Positions 6,072 through 12,160 of a stretch of DNA of 12,160 nt are shown in pieces. A program made the position numbers and the translations under genes. The notes under the pieces were generated by a model. The model was given only the letters and a program-made list of their open reading frames with translations. It did not search any database and had not been told where the DNA came from. Source of the stretch: Oscillospiraceae bacterium (GTDB lineage Bacteria > Bacillota > Clostridia > Oscillospirales > Ruminococcaceae); the NCBI GenBank assembly GCA_009784765.1, contig WQXP01000015.1, positions 1 to 12,160 on the forward strand. The letters run 5' to 3'. Numbering within the stretch: position 1 is the first letter of the stretch; every line of letters starts with the position of its first letter.

Positions 6072-7477
6072 TGCTCTTTCACGCCGTGAACTTCGTCAAA
6101 AACTGCGACGTTGTCAAGTGTGGGGTCATCTGCAGTCGGAGAGTCAGGTACAAGGGGCGATTGATTGTGATTACGTTCGCGGGGCTGCTGGGAACTCGGG
6201 CGGGCGAAAGCATCGGGGAATTTTTCCTCAATTGCACTCCTCTGAGAACGCGAAATGCGATTTCCTTCAAGCCACAGCACCGTGAGTGCAGGCAAAGAGT
6301 CGATTACGTCAGTGCTGCGGAGGCGGTTTTCGCTCAACAGCAACATTTCAAGATTCGGGTGGTTAGCCAGCGGTGTGAGGTCGCTAATCATGTTATTGGT
6401 CAGCGACAGCCCTTTGAGGTTCGCGAGGGGTTCAACGAAAGCGATGTCACTAACGCGATTGCCGTTGAGGCTCAAAGAAGTCAACGCGGTAAGCCCGCCG
6501 ACGGGAGTGAAATCCTCGATGCGGTTATCATCTAACCACAGACCGGTCAATTTGCTCATATTCGCTAAAGCAGAAACGTCTGCGATTTTGTTGTCGTTAA
6601 GCCAAAGCTGTTCTAAGTTGGTGAGAGAGCTCAGCGGTGTAATATCCGAAATGAGGTTGTTGTTGAGATAAAGCACTGCTACATTCGCAGGGATTTCGCC
6701 GCTATGCACCATGCGTGCTAATTCTCTGTCAGTAATGTCGCGGTCGGTAAGGGATATTCGCACAGGGCGAGGTGCAGGAGCGGGCGTAGTCGCTGCTGTG
6801 GTTTTGCTTGTGCTCGGTGCTGTCGGAGCAGTAGTGGGGGCAGTCGTGGAAACAGTTGTCGGCGACGTTGCAGGAGTAGTCGCCGGCCCGCTGTTCGCTG
6901 TAGGCGGCGGTTCGGGAGTAGTAACCGGTAAATCAACACCGCTTGTGTTGCTTTCGGAGGGTTCACCGCTCGGGTCTTGATTAGGAACGCCCGGAAAGTC
7001 AAGAGGCATTTCAAGTACAGGGGGTTCGAGGGGAATCCCGCCTTGAGGGGCGCGAATTGTCTGCGATGTCCTTGAGCGAGCAGTAGTCGCGGCGGGAGCA
7101 GTCGGCAGTTGTACCGGTGCATCATCAGAATTGTCGGGGGTGGTGATTGCAGGGGGTTCGGTCAAACTCTGCGAACCGGAATCATCTTGAGAAACTAAAG
7201 GAGCTTCTGTTATGAACTCATCTTGAGTTTCGTCGGGCTCAAGTACATCAATGAGGAAAAAGCCCTGAGATGACAGGAATGCGATTATTCCGATTACCGC
7301 GCAAGCCGCGAGGGAAAAAGCATAAGACGAACGCACCCGTGTAGTTCTTACTTTTTTGAACACGGGGTGTTGAGTGTATGTTTCCTCTGCTATGGCGCGG
7401 TTAATACGCTCAAGCGTGCGTTTGCGCACCTGAGTTTCAACCGTTATATTATCTAAAAAAGTGTTGTATTTTTCCAT
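6068..7477 (-). CDS. Single-pass membrane protein with extracellular leucine-rich repeats, putative anti-sigma factor
   Basis: This 469-residue protein has a short charged N-terminus (1-50), one transmembrane helix (about 51-70, SYAFSLAACAVIGIIAFLSS), a long linker rich in Pro, Thr and Ser (about 80-240), and an LRR domain. The LRR units are exactly 22 residues long, starting at 269, 291, 313, 335, 357, 379 and 401, with the pattern LxLxxNxIxDIxPLxxLxxL as in internalin-type repeats. A polar tail (420-469) ends the protein. The start lies 3 bp after the stop of the ECF sigma gene with GGAGT in front, so the two are co-transcribed and probably translationally coupled. By position it should be the membrane partner that holds the sigma factor, with the LRR part as outside sensor. 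No zinc-type anti-sigma motif (HxxxCxxC) is present in the N-terminus, so this role is inferred from context and topology. Confidence 0.85.
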   Translation of the reverse strand: MEKYNTFLDNITVETQVRKRTLERINRAIAEETYTQHPVFKKVRTTRVRSSYAFSLAACAVIGIIAFLSSQGFFLIDVLEPDETQDEFITEAPLVSQDDSGSQSLTEPPAITTPDNSDDAPVQLPTAPAATTARSRTSQTIRAPQGGIPLEPPVLEMPLDFPGVPNQDPSGEPSESNTSGVDLPVTTPEPPPTANSGPATTPATSPTTVSTTAPTTAPTAPSTSKTTAATTPAPAPRPVRISLTDRDITDRELARMVHSGEIPANVAVLYLNNNLISDITPLSSLTNLEQLWLNDNKIADVSALANMSKLTGLWLDDNRIEDFTPVGGLTALTSLSLNGNRVSDIAFVEPLANLKGLSLTNNMISDLTPLANHPNLEMLLLSENRLRSTDVIDSLPALTVLWLEGNRISRSQRSAIEEKFPDAFARPSSQQPRERNHNQSPLVPDSPTADDPTLDNVAVFDEVHGVKEH

Positions 7478-7480
7478 GGT

Positions 7481-8107
7481 TTACTCCGCTTCCGTAATCA
7501 AATCCTTCAGTTTTTTGCGTGCGCGGGCTAAGTGGCTTCGCACGGTGGATTCGTTTTGCTTGGTTATATCCGCGATTTCTTTTGTCGAATACCCCTCATA
7601 ATAAAATAAGTAGACAGCGGCCCTGTGCTTGGGGTCGAGTGCGTTTATGCTCTCGGTTAATCGCTTGCTTTCGTTATCGTGAGGATTGACTGAATAAGTT
7701 TCGACAATGTCTTCGAGAGGGACAGTTTTCTTGCGCTTATATCCCCTTATAATCGAATTGCATTGATTGACTGTAACGCGAGTTACCCACGCCGCCTCAT
7801 GTTCATCAGAGGCAAATTGAACAGGAGTCGATTTCCGGCTCTCAAGAATGATTTTCAAAAAGACCTCTTGCATAGCGTCTTCCGCGTCAGCTTTGTTAGC
7901 CATAATCGCCATAGCAGTCCTGAAGACTTGGCGTTCATGCTTGCAAACGAACGCTTCGATTTCTGCCGTCGTGCTGTACGCGCGGGCTTCAGAAACAGCC
8001 GACACATCTGCAGGCGGATTTGCCGCAAGGGTGTTAGGCTTATACGTGCCGCTTCGCGTAAGGTCGAGTGTGTTGCTGAGCGGGTACGCACTTGATGAAT
8101 TGTACAT
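7481..8107 (-). CDS. ECF-type RNA polymerase sigma factor
   Basis: This 208-residue sigma-70 family protein directs RNA polymerase to stress- or signal-dependent promoters. Region 2 spans about 52-118 (HERQVFRTAMAIMANKADAEDAMQEVFLKI is split by the family's typical DAEDAxQEVF). Region 4 spans about 148-204, with the helix-turn-helix in GYSTKEIADITKQNESTVRS. Regions 1.1 and 3 are absent, as in ECF factors. The first 45 residues are an unusual polar extension, yet the start at 8107 is supported by GGAGGGAG at 8112-8119 on the minus strand. A SigW-like promoter lies directly upstream, suggesting that it activates its own gene. The next gene encodes the likely membrane regulator. Confidence 0.92.
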   Translation of the reverse strand: MYNSSSAYPLSNTLDLTRSGTYKPNTLAANPPADVSAVSEARAYSTTAEIEAFVCKHERQVFRTAMAIMANKADAEDAMQEVFLKIILESRKSTPVQFASDEHEAAWVTRVTVNQCNSIIRGYKRKKTVPLEDIVETYSVNPHDNESKRLTESINALDPKHRAAVYLFYYEGYSTKEIADITKQNESTVRSHLARARKKLKDLITEAE

Positions 8108-8144
8108 AGAACTCCCTCCGAATTGTTTAACGCTCCTATCTATA

Positions 8145-8173
8145 TATACGCTTTGAAACGCCGAAATGTTGCA
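8145..8173 (-). promoter_or_regulatory. ECF-type (SigW-like) promoter of the sigma gene
   Basis: On the minus strand TGCAAC (8168-8173), a 17-bp spacer and CGTATA (8145-8150) match the ECF pattern with AAC in the -35 box and CGT in the -10 box; Bacillus SigW promoters read TGAAAC and CGTA. There is no sigma-A promoter nearby. It gives a 5' UTR of about 30 nt and fits autoregulation of the operon. Confidence 0.72.
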
Positions 8174-8177
8174 GCCC

Positions 8178-8321
8178 TCAAAAATTTTGTTGCTTCTTCA
8201 TAACTACTGAAAAGTTTCCGCATAAAAAAGAAGCCATCGAAAAGATTGAGCCGATACGATGAGATGGAGAGGTATGGGAATTTAAGTTGGGGCATTTCGG
8301 ATTGGTTGTTTGGTTAGTCAT
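8178..8321 (-). CDS. Small ORF of 47 residues, possibly a truncated membrane protein
   Basis: ATG at 8321 is preceded by AAAGGAGAA at good spacing, better than many real genes here. The predicted peptide starts MTNQTTNPKCPNLNSHTSP and continues with a moderately hydrophobic stretch RIGSIFSMASFLCGNFSVV, then ends KKQQNF. A polar, Asn-rich start followed by a helix of this kind recalls the beginning of DUF4190-type small membrane proteins, so it may be the remnant of a longer one. It lies 58 bp after the DUF6273 gene and ends just upstream of the sigma promoter. The alternative is a chance ORF with a good ribosome site. Confidence 0.4.
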   Translation of the reverse strand: MTNQTTNPKCPNLNSHTSPSHRIGSIFSMASFLCGNFSVVMKKQQNF

Positions 8322-8379
8322 GGTTTTGTTCTCCTTTGAATAAATTTCATAATAAAAGTGTTGTAGTTCATTCCTCGCT

Positions 8380-9435
8380 TCACACCCCTTGAACCCAAAT
8401 CGCGGGGCGGACTCCCCGCCAATGCGCGGTGAGTGAATCCCTGTCTTTCATGCCGATACCGCCGTTTTTGAGGACAAATAACACCTGTGTCGAATGATCT
8501 CCCGCAGTCCGCAACCACCACGTCGAACACGGATTACTCAAATCACCTGTAGGCAGGAATGTAACCGCGTCTTGCGCCTCATTGTACTTAGTCACAGAAT
8601 TAGAAAAGTCGTTCCAATCCAACACGCATTTGTCGCGAGCTTTCTTCAACTGCGGATTATCGTTTTTGATGTAATCACTCCCGACTGCGCGACGCTGCGC
8701 GGGCTTACGGTCATCTGAAAGCCGCTCCCACTCCTGCGCGTCGAGATTAGACAAAACACCGCGATACTGCCGAATTTCATCCAAGCTCAAAAGAAAGACT
8801 TTCCCGATGCCCTTGTCAATGATTTTCTCTTTGTCGGAGTCCGTAAAAGCATTGTCATAGAACCAGTCCGTCCTGTGCTTTTTCGGATAAGCGGACAAAC
8901 TCTCGAAAGCCCACGAACTGCCGTTAAGCCACTTGCCGATGTCCGAGTGTTTCCAATATTCGCTTGGGTCGGGCGGCCAGCGAACTTCGGGCGTTGCGTA
9001 GTACTCGTAAGCGTAGGGCAGTCGCGGGCCTTTGTAGTCGTCAAAGGAATAGCCCATAGGTACGTCCCACACCGGGGAGTCGCCCTTGTGCCAATCCGCA
9101 GTAGCTTTTTCGGAACTGTGGAACATGGCACAGTCTAAGATTTTCTCGGACAACAGAAGCATTCCCCCGTCGTTTTGACAGGTAGACGGATTCAAAACAA
9201 TCCACATAATCGGCAGACATTGTCCGTCTGCGGTTTGCGGATACGTCCCGAACGGCAGCAAAGCCCTCCCGAACATATCTGCTTTTGCGTGCGGGACGCT
9301 CTGCAGAATTTGGTTTTGGCTCTGCGAAATCTGCTGTTTCAGAAGCGCGTTATGGTTTACAGCAACCGCCGCTGTCCCAGCTGAATTAGCTTTAGGCGGC
9401 GCAGGTGTGTTGAGTAACTTTTTCAGAAAACTCAT
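8380..9435 (-). CDS. DUF6273-domain protein
   Basis: This 351-residue protein has no signal peptide or membrane helix. Residues 1-55 are polar, with a Gln-rich stretch (33-45) that may be helical. From about 57 to 349 it shows the DUF6273 pattern: FGTYPQTADGQCLPIMWIVL (62-81), LLLLSEKILD-type segment (92-101), IGKWLNGSSW, FYDNAFTDSDKEKI, KVFLLSLDEIRQY, WWLRTAG and the closing WRGVRPAIWV. The fold resembles the formylglycine-generating-enzyme/C-type-lectin group by pattern; no catalytic role is established. AGGAGA at 9442-9447 and ATG at 9435 set the start. A consensus promoter lies at 9501-9529. The gene heads the minus-strand block that continues with the small ORF and the sigma/LRR pair. 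Confidence 0.82.
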   Translation of the reverse strand: MSFLKKLLNTPAPPKANSAGTAAVAVNHNALLKQQISQSQNQILQSVPHAKADMFGRALLPFGTYPQTADGQCLPIMWIVLNPSTCQNDGGMLLLSEKILDCAMFHSSEKATADWHKGDSPVWDVPMGYSFDDYKGPRLPYAYEYYATPEVRWPPDPSEYWKHSDIGKWLNGSSWAFESLSAYPKKHRTDWFYDNAFTDSDKEKIIDKGIGKVFLLSLDEIRQYRGVLSNLDAQEWERLSDDRKPAQRRAVGSDYIKNDNPQLKKARDKCVLDWNDFSNSVTKYNEAQDAVTFLPTGDLSNPCSTWWLRTAGDHSTQVLFVLKNGGIGMKDRDSLTAHWRGVRPAIWVQGV

Positions 9436-9500
9436 GGTTTTTCTCCTAACATCTCTAATATATACACGCAGGAGGCAAGTTGTTGAAAGTAATACAATTT

Positions 9501-9529
9501 ATTGTATCATAAAATTTTGATAGTGTCAA
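9501..9529 (-). promoter_or_regulatory. Sigma-A promoter for the DUF6273 gene
   Basis: On the minus strand TTGACA (9524-9529), a 17-bp spacer and TACAAT (9501-9506) with TG one base upstream of the -10 box. The leader to the ATG at 9435 is about 60 nt. It is back to back with the plus-strand promoter at 9541-9569, the two -35 boxes being 11 bp apart. Confidence 0.85.
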
Positions 9530-9540
9530 TCAATTTTTTC

Positions 9541-9569
9541 TTGACTTTTTGGCGAAAGTGTGATAGAAT
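9541..9569 (+). promoter_or_regulatory. Sigma-A promoter for the DUF3791/DUF3990 cassette
   Basis: TTGACT (9541-9546), a 17-bp spacer and TAGAAT (9564-9569) with TG one base upstream. Transcription would start near 9576, leaving about 160 nt before the first cassette gene. That leader holds the two very short ORFs at 9604 and 9654. Confidence 0.78.
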
Positions 9570-9603
9570 AATTAACAACAACTCCACGAAAGGACGCACC
9601 GCT

Positions 9604-9669
9604 ATGGCTACGCTTAAACGCAGACTGCCAACAAATAAAAGGGGGCATTTGATATGGCAACTCAGATGA
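9604..9669 (+). CDS. Very short ORF in the cassette leader (21 residues)
   Basis: The ATG at 9604 follows GAAAGGA with 9 nt between. The peptide begins MATLKRRLPTNKRGHL and is strongly basic. Its last 16 nt overlap the next short ORF in another frame. It could be a leader peptide that couples translation along the transcript, or a chance ORF. No family was recognised. Confidence 0.3.
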   Translation: MATLKRRLPTNKRGHLIWQLR

Positions 9670-9722
9670 GGCTCTGTGGGATAAGACGCTTGGAAAATAT
9701 GTGCAAAGCACAGATTGATTAA
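9654..9722 (+). CDS. Very short ORF directly before the cassette (22 residues)
   Basis: The ATG at 9654 follows AGGGGG with suitable spacing. The peptide begins MATQMRLCGIRRLENM and ends KAQID. Its TAA stop overlaps the AAGGAGG ribosome site of the first cassette gene, so its translation could influence that gene. It is too short to judge by composition; conservation in related loci would be needed to accept it. Confidence 0.35.
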   Translation: MATQMRLCGIRRLENMCKAQID

Positions 9723-9734
9723 GGAGGCACACAA

Positions 9735-9950
9735 ATGAACAGTAGAGAACTCCATTTCACAGTGTTTTGTATCGAAAACGTGGCCGAACGTCTTAACAAG
9801 AGCGGTGCAGAAGTCTATGCGCTACTGAAAGTGAACAGCACCATACTTGATGATTATATCGTTCCTAATTACGATACCCTTCACACTCAGGGAAAAGAGT
9901 ATATCGTAGATGACATAATCGAATTTATGCAAGAAAAGAGGTTAGCCTAA
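9735..9950 (+). CDS. DUF3791-type small protein, likely partner of the DUF3990 protein
   Basis: The 71-residue protein begins MNSRELHFTVFCIENVAERL and ends with YDTLHTQGKEYIVDDIIEF, the LHTxGxxYIVDDI signature of DUF3791. It is small and helical with no membrane segment. AAGGAGG lies 7 nt before the ATG. Its stop overlaps the next start (TAATG), so the two proteins are made together. In related genomes such genes sit beside DUF3990 genes and are viewed as its partner, perhaps an antitoxin; this is context-based. Confidence 0.85.
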   Translation: MNSRELHFTVFCIENVAERLNKSGAEVYALLKVNSTILDDYIVPNYDTLHTQGKEYIVDDIIEFMQEKRLA

Positions 9951-10426
9951 TGACACTTTATCACGGTTCGTATTTAGCTGTTGAAATGCCGAATATTTCC
10001 TATTCTCGTGAAAAAGTCGATTTCGGGAAAGGCTTTTATACCACTCAGATTAAAGAACAGGCAGTAAGGTGGTCGGCACGATTCAAGCGAAAAAAGGGGC
10101 AATGTGTCGTGTCGTTATATGAAATCGACAAATCTGAATTACTAAATAATTCTAAAATTTTGTCGTTTGAGACATACAGTGATGAATGGCTTGATTTCAT
10201 TCTTGATTGCAGGCGTGGGAATGATACAAGCGATTATGATGTGGTAATTGGTGGAGTAGCTAACGATAAAGTTTTTGATACCATTGAGCTTTTCTTTGAG
10301 AAGCTGATTGACAGAGCAGAAGCGATAGAGCGATTGCGGTATGAATCACCGAACCTGCAATACTGTTTTAGAAGCCAAGACATTATTGACCGCTACTTAA
10401 AATTCGTTTCAAGTGAGGAGGTTTGA
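9950..10426 (+). CDS. DUF3990 protein, ADP-ribosyltransferase-like, possible toxin
   Basis: This 158-residue protein begins MTLYHGSYLAVE. LYHGS (H5) and DFGKGFYTT (Y30) match the first two motifs of the His-Tyr-Glu class of ADP-ribosyltransferases. The conserved segments YDVVIGGVAND (96-106) and LQYCFRSQ (136-143) are typical of DUF3990; the residue serving as the third catalytic position is not certain. It would transfer ADP-ribose from NAD to an unknown target. It overlaps the DUF3791 gene by one base and is followed after 4 bp by a third small gene. Lower GC than the surroundings suggests horizontal transfer. Confidence 0.83.
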   Translation: MTLYHGSYLAVEMPNISYSREKVDFGKGFYTTQIKEQAVRWSARFKRKKGQCVVSLYEIDKSELLNNSKILSFETYSDEWLDFILDCRRGNDTSDYDVVIGGVANDKVFDTIELFFEKLIDRAEAIERLRYESPNLQYCFRSQDIIDRYLKFVSSEEV

Positions 10427-10430
10427 AGAA

Positions 10431-10628
10431 ATGAAAGCAAGCCGTACACTGCTCGGGCGGAAATATGCACGAGTAATTGAGGCATTTTCGCAAAAGCAAA
10501 GCATCAGCTTAAACGAGGCTATGGATATATTTTATAAATCCGAAACATATCAGGAGATGAGCAACGGTGTTTCCGATATGCACTGTCGAAGCGATGAATA
10601 CCTTGCCGATGAGTTAGCGTTGGAATAA
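10431..10628 (+). CDS. Third small gene of the DUF3790/3791-DUF3990 type cassette
   Basis: The 65-residue protein begins MKASRTLLGRKYARVIEAFS and contains EAMDIFYKSETYQEMSNG and RSDEYLADELA. This pattern (short helical protein, AMDxFYxSxxY, SDEYLADEL) accompanies DUF3990 genes in other Clostridia. ATG at 10431 is chosen because AGGAGG (10416-10421) lies 9 nt before it; a GTG at 10413 would place the ribosome site inside the gene. It may be a second immunity or regulatory subunit. Confidence 0.78.
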   Translation: MKASRTLLGRKYARVIEAFSQKQSISLNEAMDIFYKSETYQEMSNGVSDMHCRSDEYLADELALE

Positions 10629-10630
10629 AA

Positions 10631-10683
10631 AAAACAGATAAATTTCGCGCAGGTAATCTTGATTTGTCAAGCAGCCTGCGCGA
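10631..10683 (-). terminator. Probable terminator of the aldolase operon
   Basis: TCGCGCAGG (10645-10653) pairs with CCTGCGCGA (10675-10683), and inside it CTTGA (10658-10662) pairs with TCAAG (10667-10671). Read on the minus strand, the stem lies 20 bp after the aldolase stop. The T run (the A run at 10627-10634 on the plus strand) comes about 10 nt after the stem, farther than usual. It lies in the gap between two convergent operons; on the plus strand no T run follows. Confidence 0.6.
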
Positions 10684-10703
10684 CGCCCCCCGAACCACAA
10701 CCG

Positions 10704-11249
10704 CTATCCTAACAATCTTGCATATCGCGCTAAGAGCAGGGTTTGCGCACAAAGCTCCGCCGTTTCGAGTTTCGCGAAAGCTTCAAGCAAATTCGCGCCG
10801 ACAGCGACGATACCGTGATTAGCAAGCAGGATTACATCATGTTTCGCAAGAAGCGGCGCGATTGAATCACCGACCTCTTCCGTGCCTTGCTCCGCGAAAG
10901 GCGCGACAGGAACATCGCCGATTGTCAACGACATTTCGACTAATTTTGAGCCGTCTAAAGGCTTGCCTGCCACCGCGAACGCCGTCGCATAGGGCGGGTG
11001 TGCGTGAACCACAGCACCTATGTCGCTGCGCTGTGCGTAGGCGCGAAGGTGCATTTTTATTTCGGTGGAACACGACGGCGACGGGTATTCCACAAGCATT
11101 TCAGGAGTCATCAGCTCTTTGCTTACTCCGGTGGGGGTTACTAAAATCGCGCCGTTGTCTAACTCCACGGATATGTTCCCGTTGAATGCCCCCCACCCCC
11201 GTGAGTACATTTTATGGCAGATGTTACATATTTCTTCGCGAATGTTCAT
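10704..11249 (-). CDS. Class II aldolase/adducin-family protein (FucA-like, short)
   Basis: The family contains zinc-dependent aldolases and epimerases such as L-fuculose-1-phosphate aldolase (FucA) and AraD. This 181-residue protein has FNGNIS (22-27), VTPTG (37-41), the catalytic E63 in STEIKMH, zinc ligands H82 and H84 in VHAHPP, and H145 in ANHGI. These are spaced exactly as E73, H92, H94 and H155 of E. coli FucA, shifted by 10. It is about 35 residues shorter than FucA, missing mainly the C-terminal part that carries a catalytic Tyr from a neighbouring subunit, so substrate and reaction are open. The start overlaps the stop of the HD gene (ATGA). Splitting of a sugar phosphate into dihydroxyacetone phosphate and an aldehyde is the family reaction. 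Confidence 0.87.
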   Translation of the reverse strand: MNIREEICNICHKMYSRGWGAFNGNISVELDNGAILVTPTGVSKELMTPEMLVEYPSPSCSTEIKMHLRAYAQRSDIGAVVHAHPPYATAFAVAGKPLDGSKLVEMSLTIGDVPVAPFAEQGTEEVGDSIAPLLAKHDVILLANHGIVAVGANLLEAFAKLETAELCAQTLLLARYARLLG

Positions 11250-11737
11250 GATAAAACCCCCTCTTTTTCGTGATAGTCATACTTGTAGATTTTGAAAGTC
11301 TCAAGCAATGAGCAGTATTTGTCTGCGAAGCAGACGAGCCACGCCTCGCGGCAGGTCGGGAAGTTCAGCAGAGTCATGGGCCACATATGTTTGCGGATTA
11401 TATCCCTTTCACGCATAGTGAGGTTGAACTGCTTATGCGCATTCTTGAGTGCCAATCGCGGATGTTTCCAGCCGTGGAGCAAGTCCCAATCGTCGTGCCA
11501 GTCATACTGAAAGAAGTCATGCAGAAGCGCGCCGCGAACTAAGCTTTTCAGGTTGAACATAATGCCGAGCTTTTCGAGGCTCTTCGCCATTTTGTAGCTA
11601 TGCTCTGCCACGGCGACGCTGTGAGAGTATACCGAAACGCTTCCGTGCTGAACATAGTTCTTGCTTTGTTGCATTTCGGGGCTTTGCAGAATGTCGATTA
11701 TATCTTGCTTCGTTATTTTAGTTACTCTTTTACTCAT
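11246..11737 (-). CDS. HD-domain phosphohydrolase
   Basis: This 163-residue cytoplasmic protein carries the HD metal-binding pattern: H39 in YSHSVAVAEHS, H73-D74 in LLHDFF and D139 in FADKY, with H92 and H117 as further conserved-looking histidines. HD proteins hydrolyse phosphomonoesters or phosphodiesters, often of nucleotides; the substrate cannot be read here. GGAGGAG lies before the ATG at 11737. The gene overlaps the upstream membrane-protein gene by 1 nt (TAATG) and the downstream aldolase by 4 nt (ATGA), a tightly coupled operon. Confidence 0.88.
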   Translation of the reverse strand: MSKRVTKITKQDIIDILQSPEMQQSKNYVQHGSVSVYSHSVAVAEHSYKMAKSLEKLGIMFNLKSLVRGALLHDFFQYDWHDDWDLLHGWKHPRLALKNAHKQFNLTMRERDIIRKHMWPMTLLNFPTCREAWLVCFADKYCSLLETFKIYKYDYHEKEGVLS

Positions 11738-12160
11738 TATTGCTCCTCCGACGAATCGAAATCGTTTTCATCGCCTTCATCTTTAATGCTCAGCTGCAGT
11801 TTTTCGACTGCGGCTTTTGTTTTGTCATAAATCATTCCGCGAAACTCACGGATTTGTTGCCGCCCGCCCATTCGCAGCATATTTTTGAGCAGAGCCTCTT
11901 GCAAGCGTTCCGGCGAAAGCTTCTTGAGAAACTCACGAATGCCGATATATCTGTGAATTTGCAAGACTATATCTGTCCCCATAAGCGCAGTCATCACAGA
12001 GCAGACAATCGCGATTACGCGAATATCTAACGACAGAGTATGAGCCGAAATAACATCGTAGAACCAAAAGGTGACGAAAAGCGCGGCAATCCCGAAAAAC
12101 ACTGATGATACAAGGGAAATGCGGTTTTTATAGGTGTATCGCGCAGTGAGTTTCAGCGTG
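11737..12160 (-). CDS. Membrane protein, 5' part outside the window
   Basis: The reading frame stays open to the window edge, so the GTG at 12102 is not taken as the start; about 140 residues are visible. Two transmembrane helices can be seen (around SSVFFGIAALFVTFWFYDVI and VIAIVCSVMTALMGTDIVL). A soluble tail follows, with RYIGIREFLKKLSPERLQEA, a basic amphipathic stretch and an acidic end DEGDENDFDSSEEQ. The C-terminal layout resembles the putative ABC-transporter type IV (CmpB) family, which is often found beside HD-domain genes, but the identification is tentative. It is translationally coupled to the HD gene. Confidence 0.75.
   Translation of the reverse strand, partial: TLKLTARYTYKNRISLVSSVFFGIAALFVTFWFYDVISAHTLSLDIRVIAIVCSVMTALMGTDIVLQIHRYIGIREFLKKLSPERLQEALLKNMLRMGGRQQIREFRGMIYDKTKAAVEKLQLSIKDEGDENDFDSSEEQ

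Noticed and set aside
8399-8420. GC-rich inverted repeat as terminator of the DUF6273 gene
   Set aside because: It lies within codons for the conserved RGVRPAIW motif and has no T run.
10413-10430. GTG start for the third cassette gene
   Set aside because: AGGAGG lies inside that extension and is ideally placed for the ATG at 10431.
12100-12102. GTG as start of the membrane protein at the window end
   Set aside because: The frame is open through to the last base, so the true start is most likely outside the window.

Overview
The window looks like a piece of an uncultured, probably gut- or rumen-dwelling Clostridia genome (Oscillospiraceae/Ruminococcaceae-like). The reasons are strong AGGAGG-type ribosome sites, near-consensus sigma-A promoters with an extended -10, a dockerin-like secreted protein, a DUF6273 protein and a DUF3791/DUF3990 cassette. 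The taxonomy is inferred from gene content only. GC content is near 50%, with a visibly AT-richer island around 9.7-10.6 kb.

Layout. (1) 1-354: two tRNA genes (Thr-GGT, Pro-CGG) on the minus strand, read from a promoter back to back with the pyrG promoter. A 14-bp tandem repeat lies in the tRNA leader. (2) 355-1719: a CTP synthase of only 454 residues. Its synthetase half is intact, but its glutaminase half is shrunken and lacks the catalytic Cys and His. (3) 1735-6027: a strong promoter, a 5'-UTR hairpin, a 1254-residue secreted PHP-domain protein with Ig-like domains, a roughly 270-residue very Cys-rich region and a dockerin-like C-terminus, then a small ArsC/Spx-family protein and an intrinsic terminator. 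(4) 6043-9529, minus strand: a DUF6273 gene, a 47-codon small ORF, an ECF sigma factor with a SigW-like promoter, and a single-pass membrane protein with an extracellular leucine-rich-repeat domain, the likely membrane regulator of the sigma factor. A consensus promoter at the far end of this block points toward the opposite strand of the ArsC/PHP operon.

(5) 9541-10628, plus strand: a promoter divergent from the DUF6273 promoter, two overlapping very short ORFs, then a tightly packed three-gene cassette (DUF3791, the ADP-ribosyltransferase-like DUF3990, and a second small partner). It resembles a toxin-antitoxin or similar accessory module. (6) 10645-12160, minus strand: an operon with overlapping stop/start codons, encoding a two-helix membrane protein cut by the window edge, an HD-domain hydrolase and a short class II aldolase.

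The most unusual items are the glutaminase-dead CTP synthase, the ECF sigma/LRR-membrane-protein pair with its likely autoregulatory promoter, the PHP/Cys-rich/dockerin-like protein, and the isolated antisense-facing promoter at 6043-6071. All family names come from reading motifs; no database search was run.
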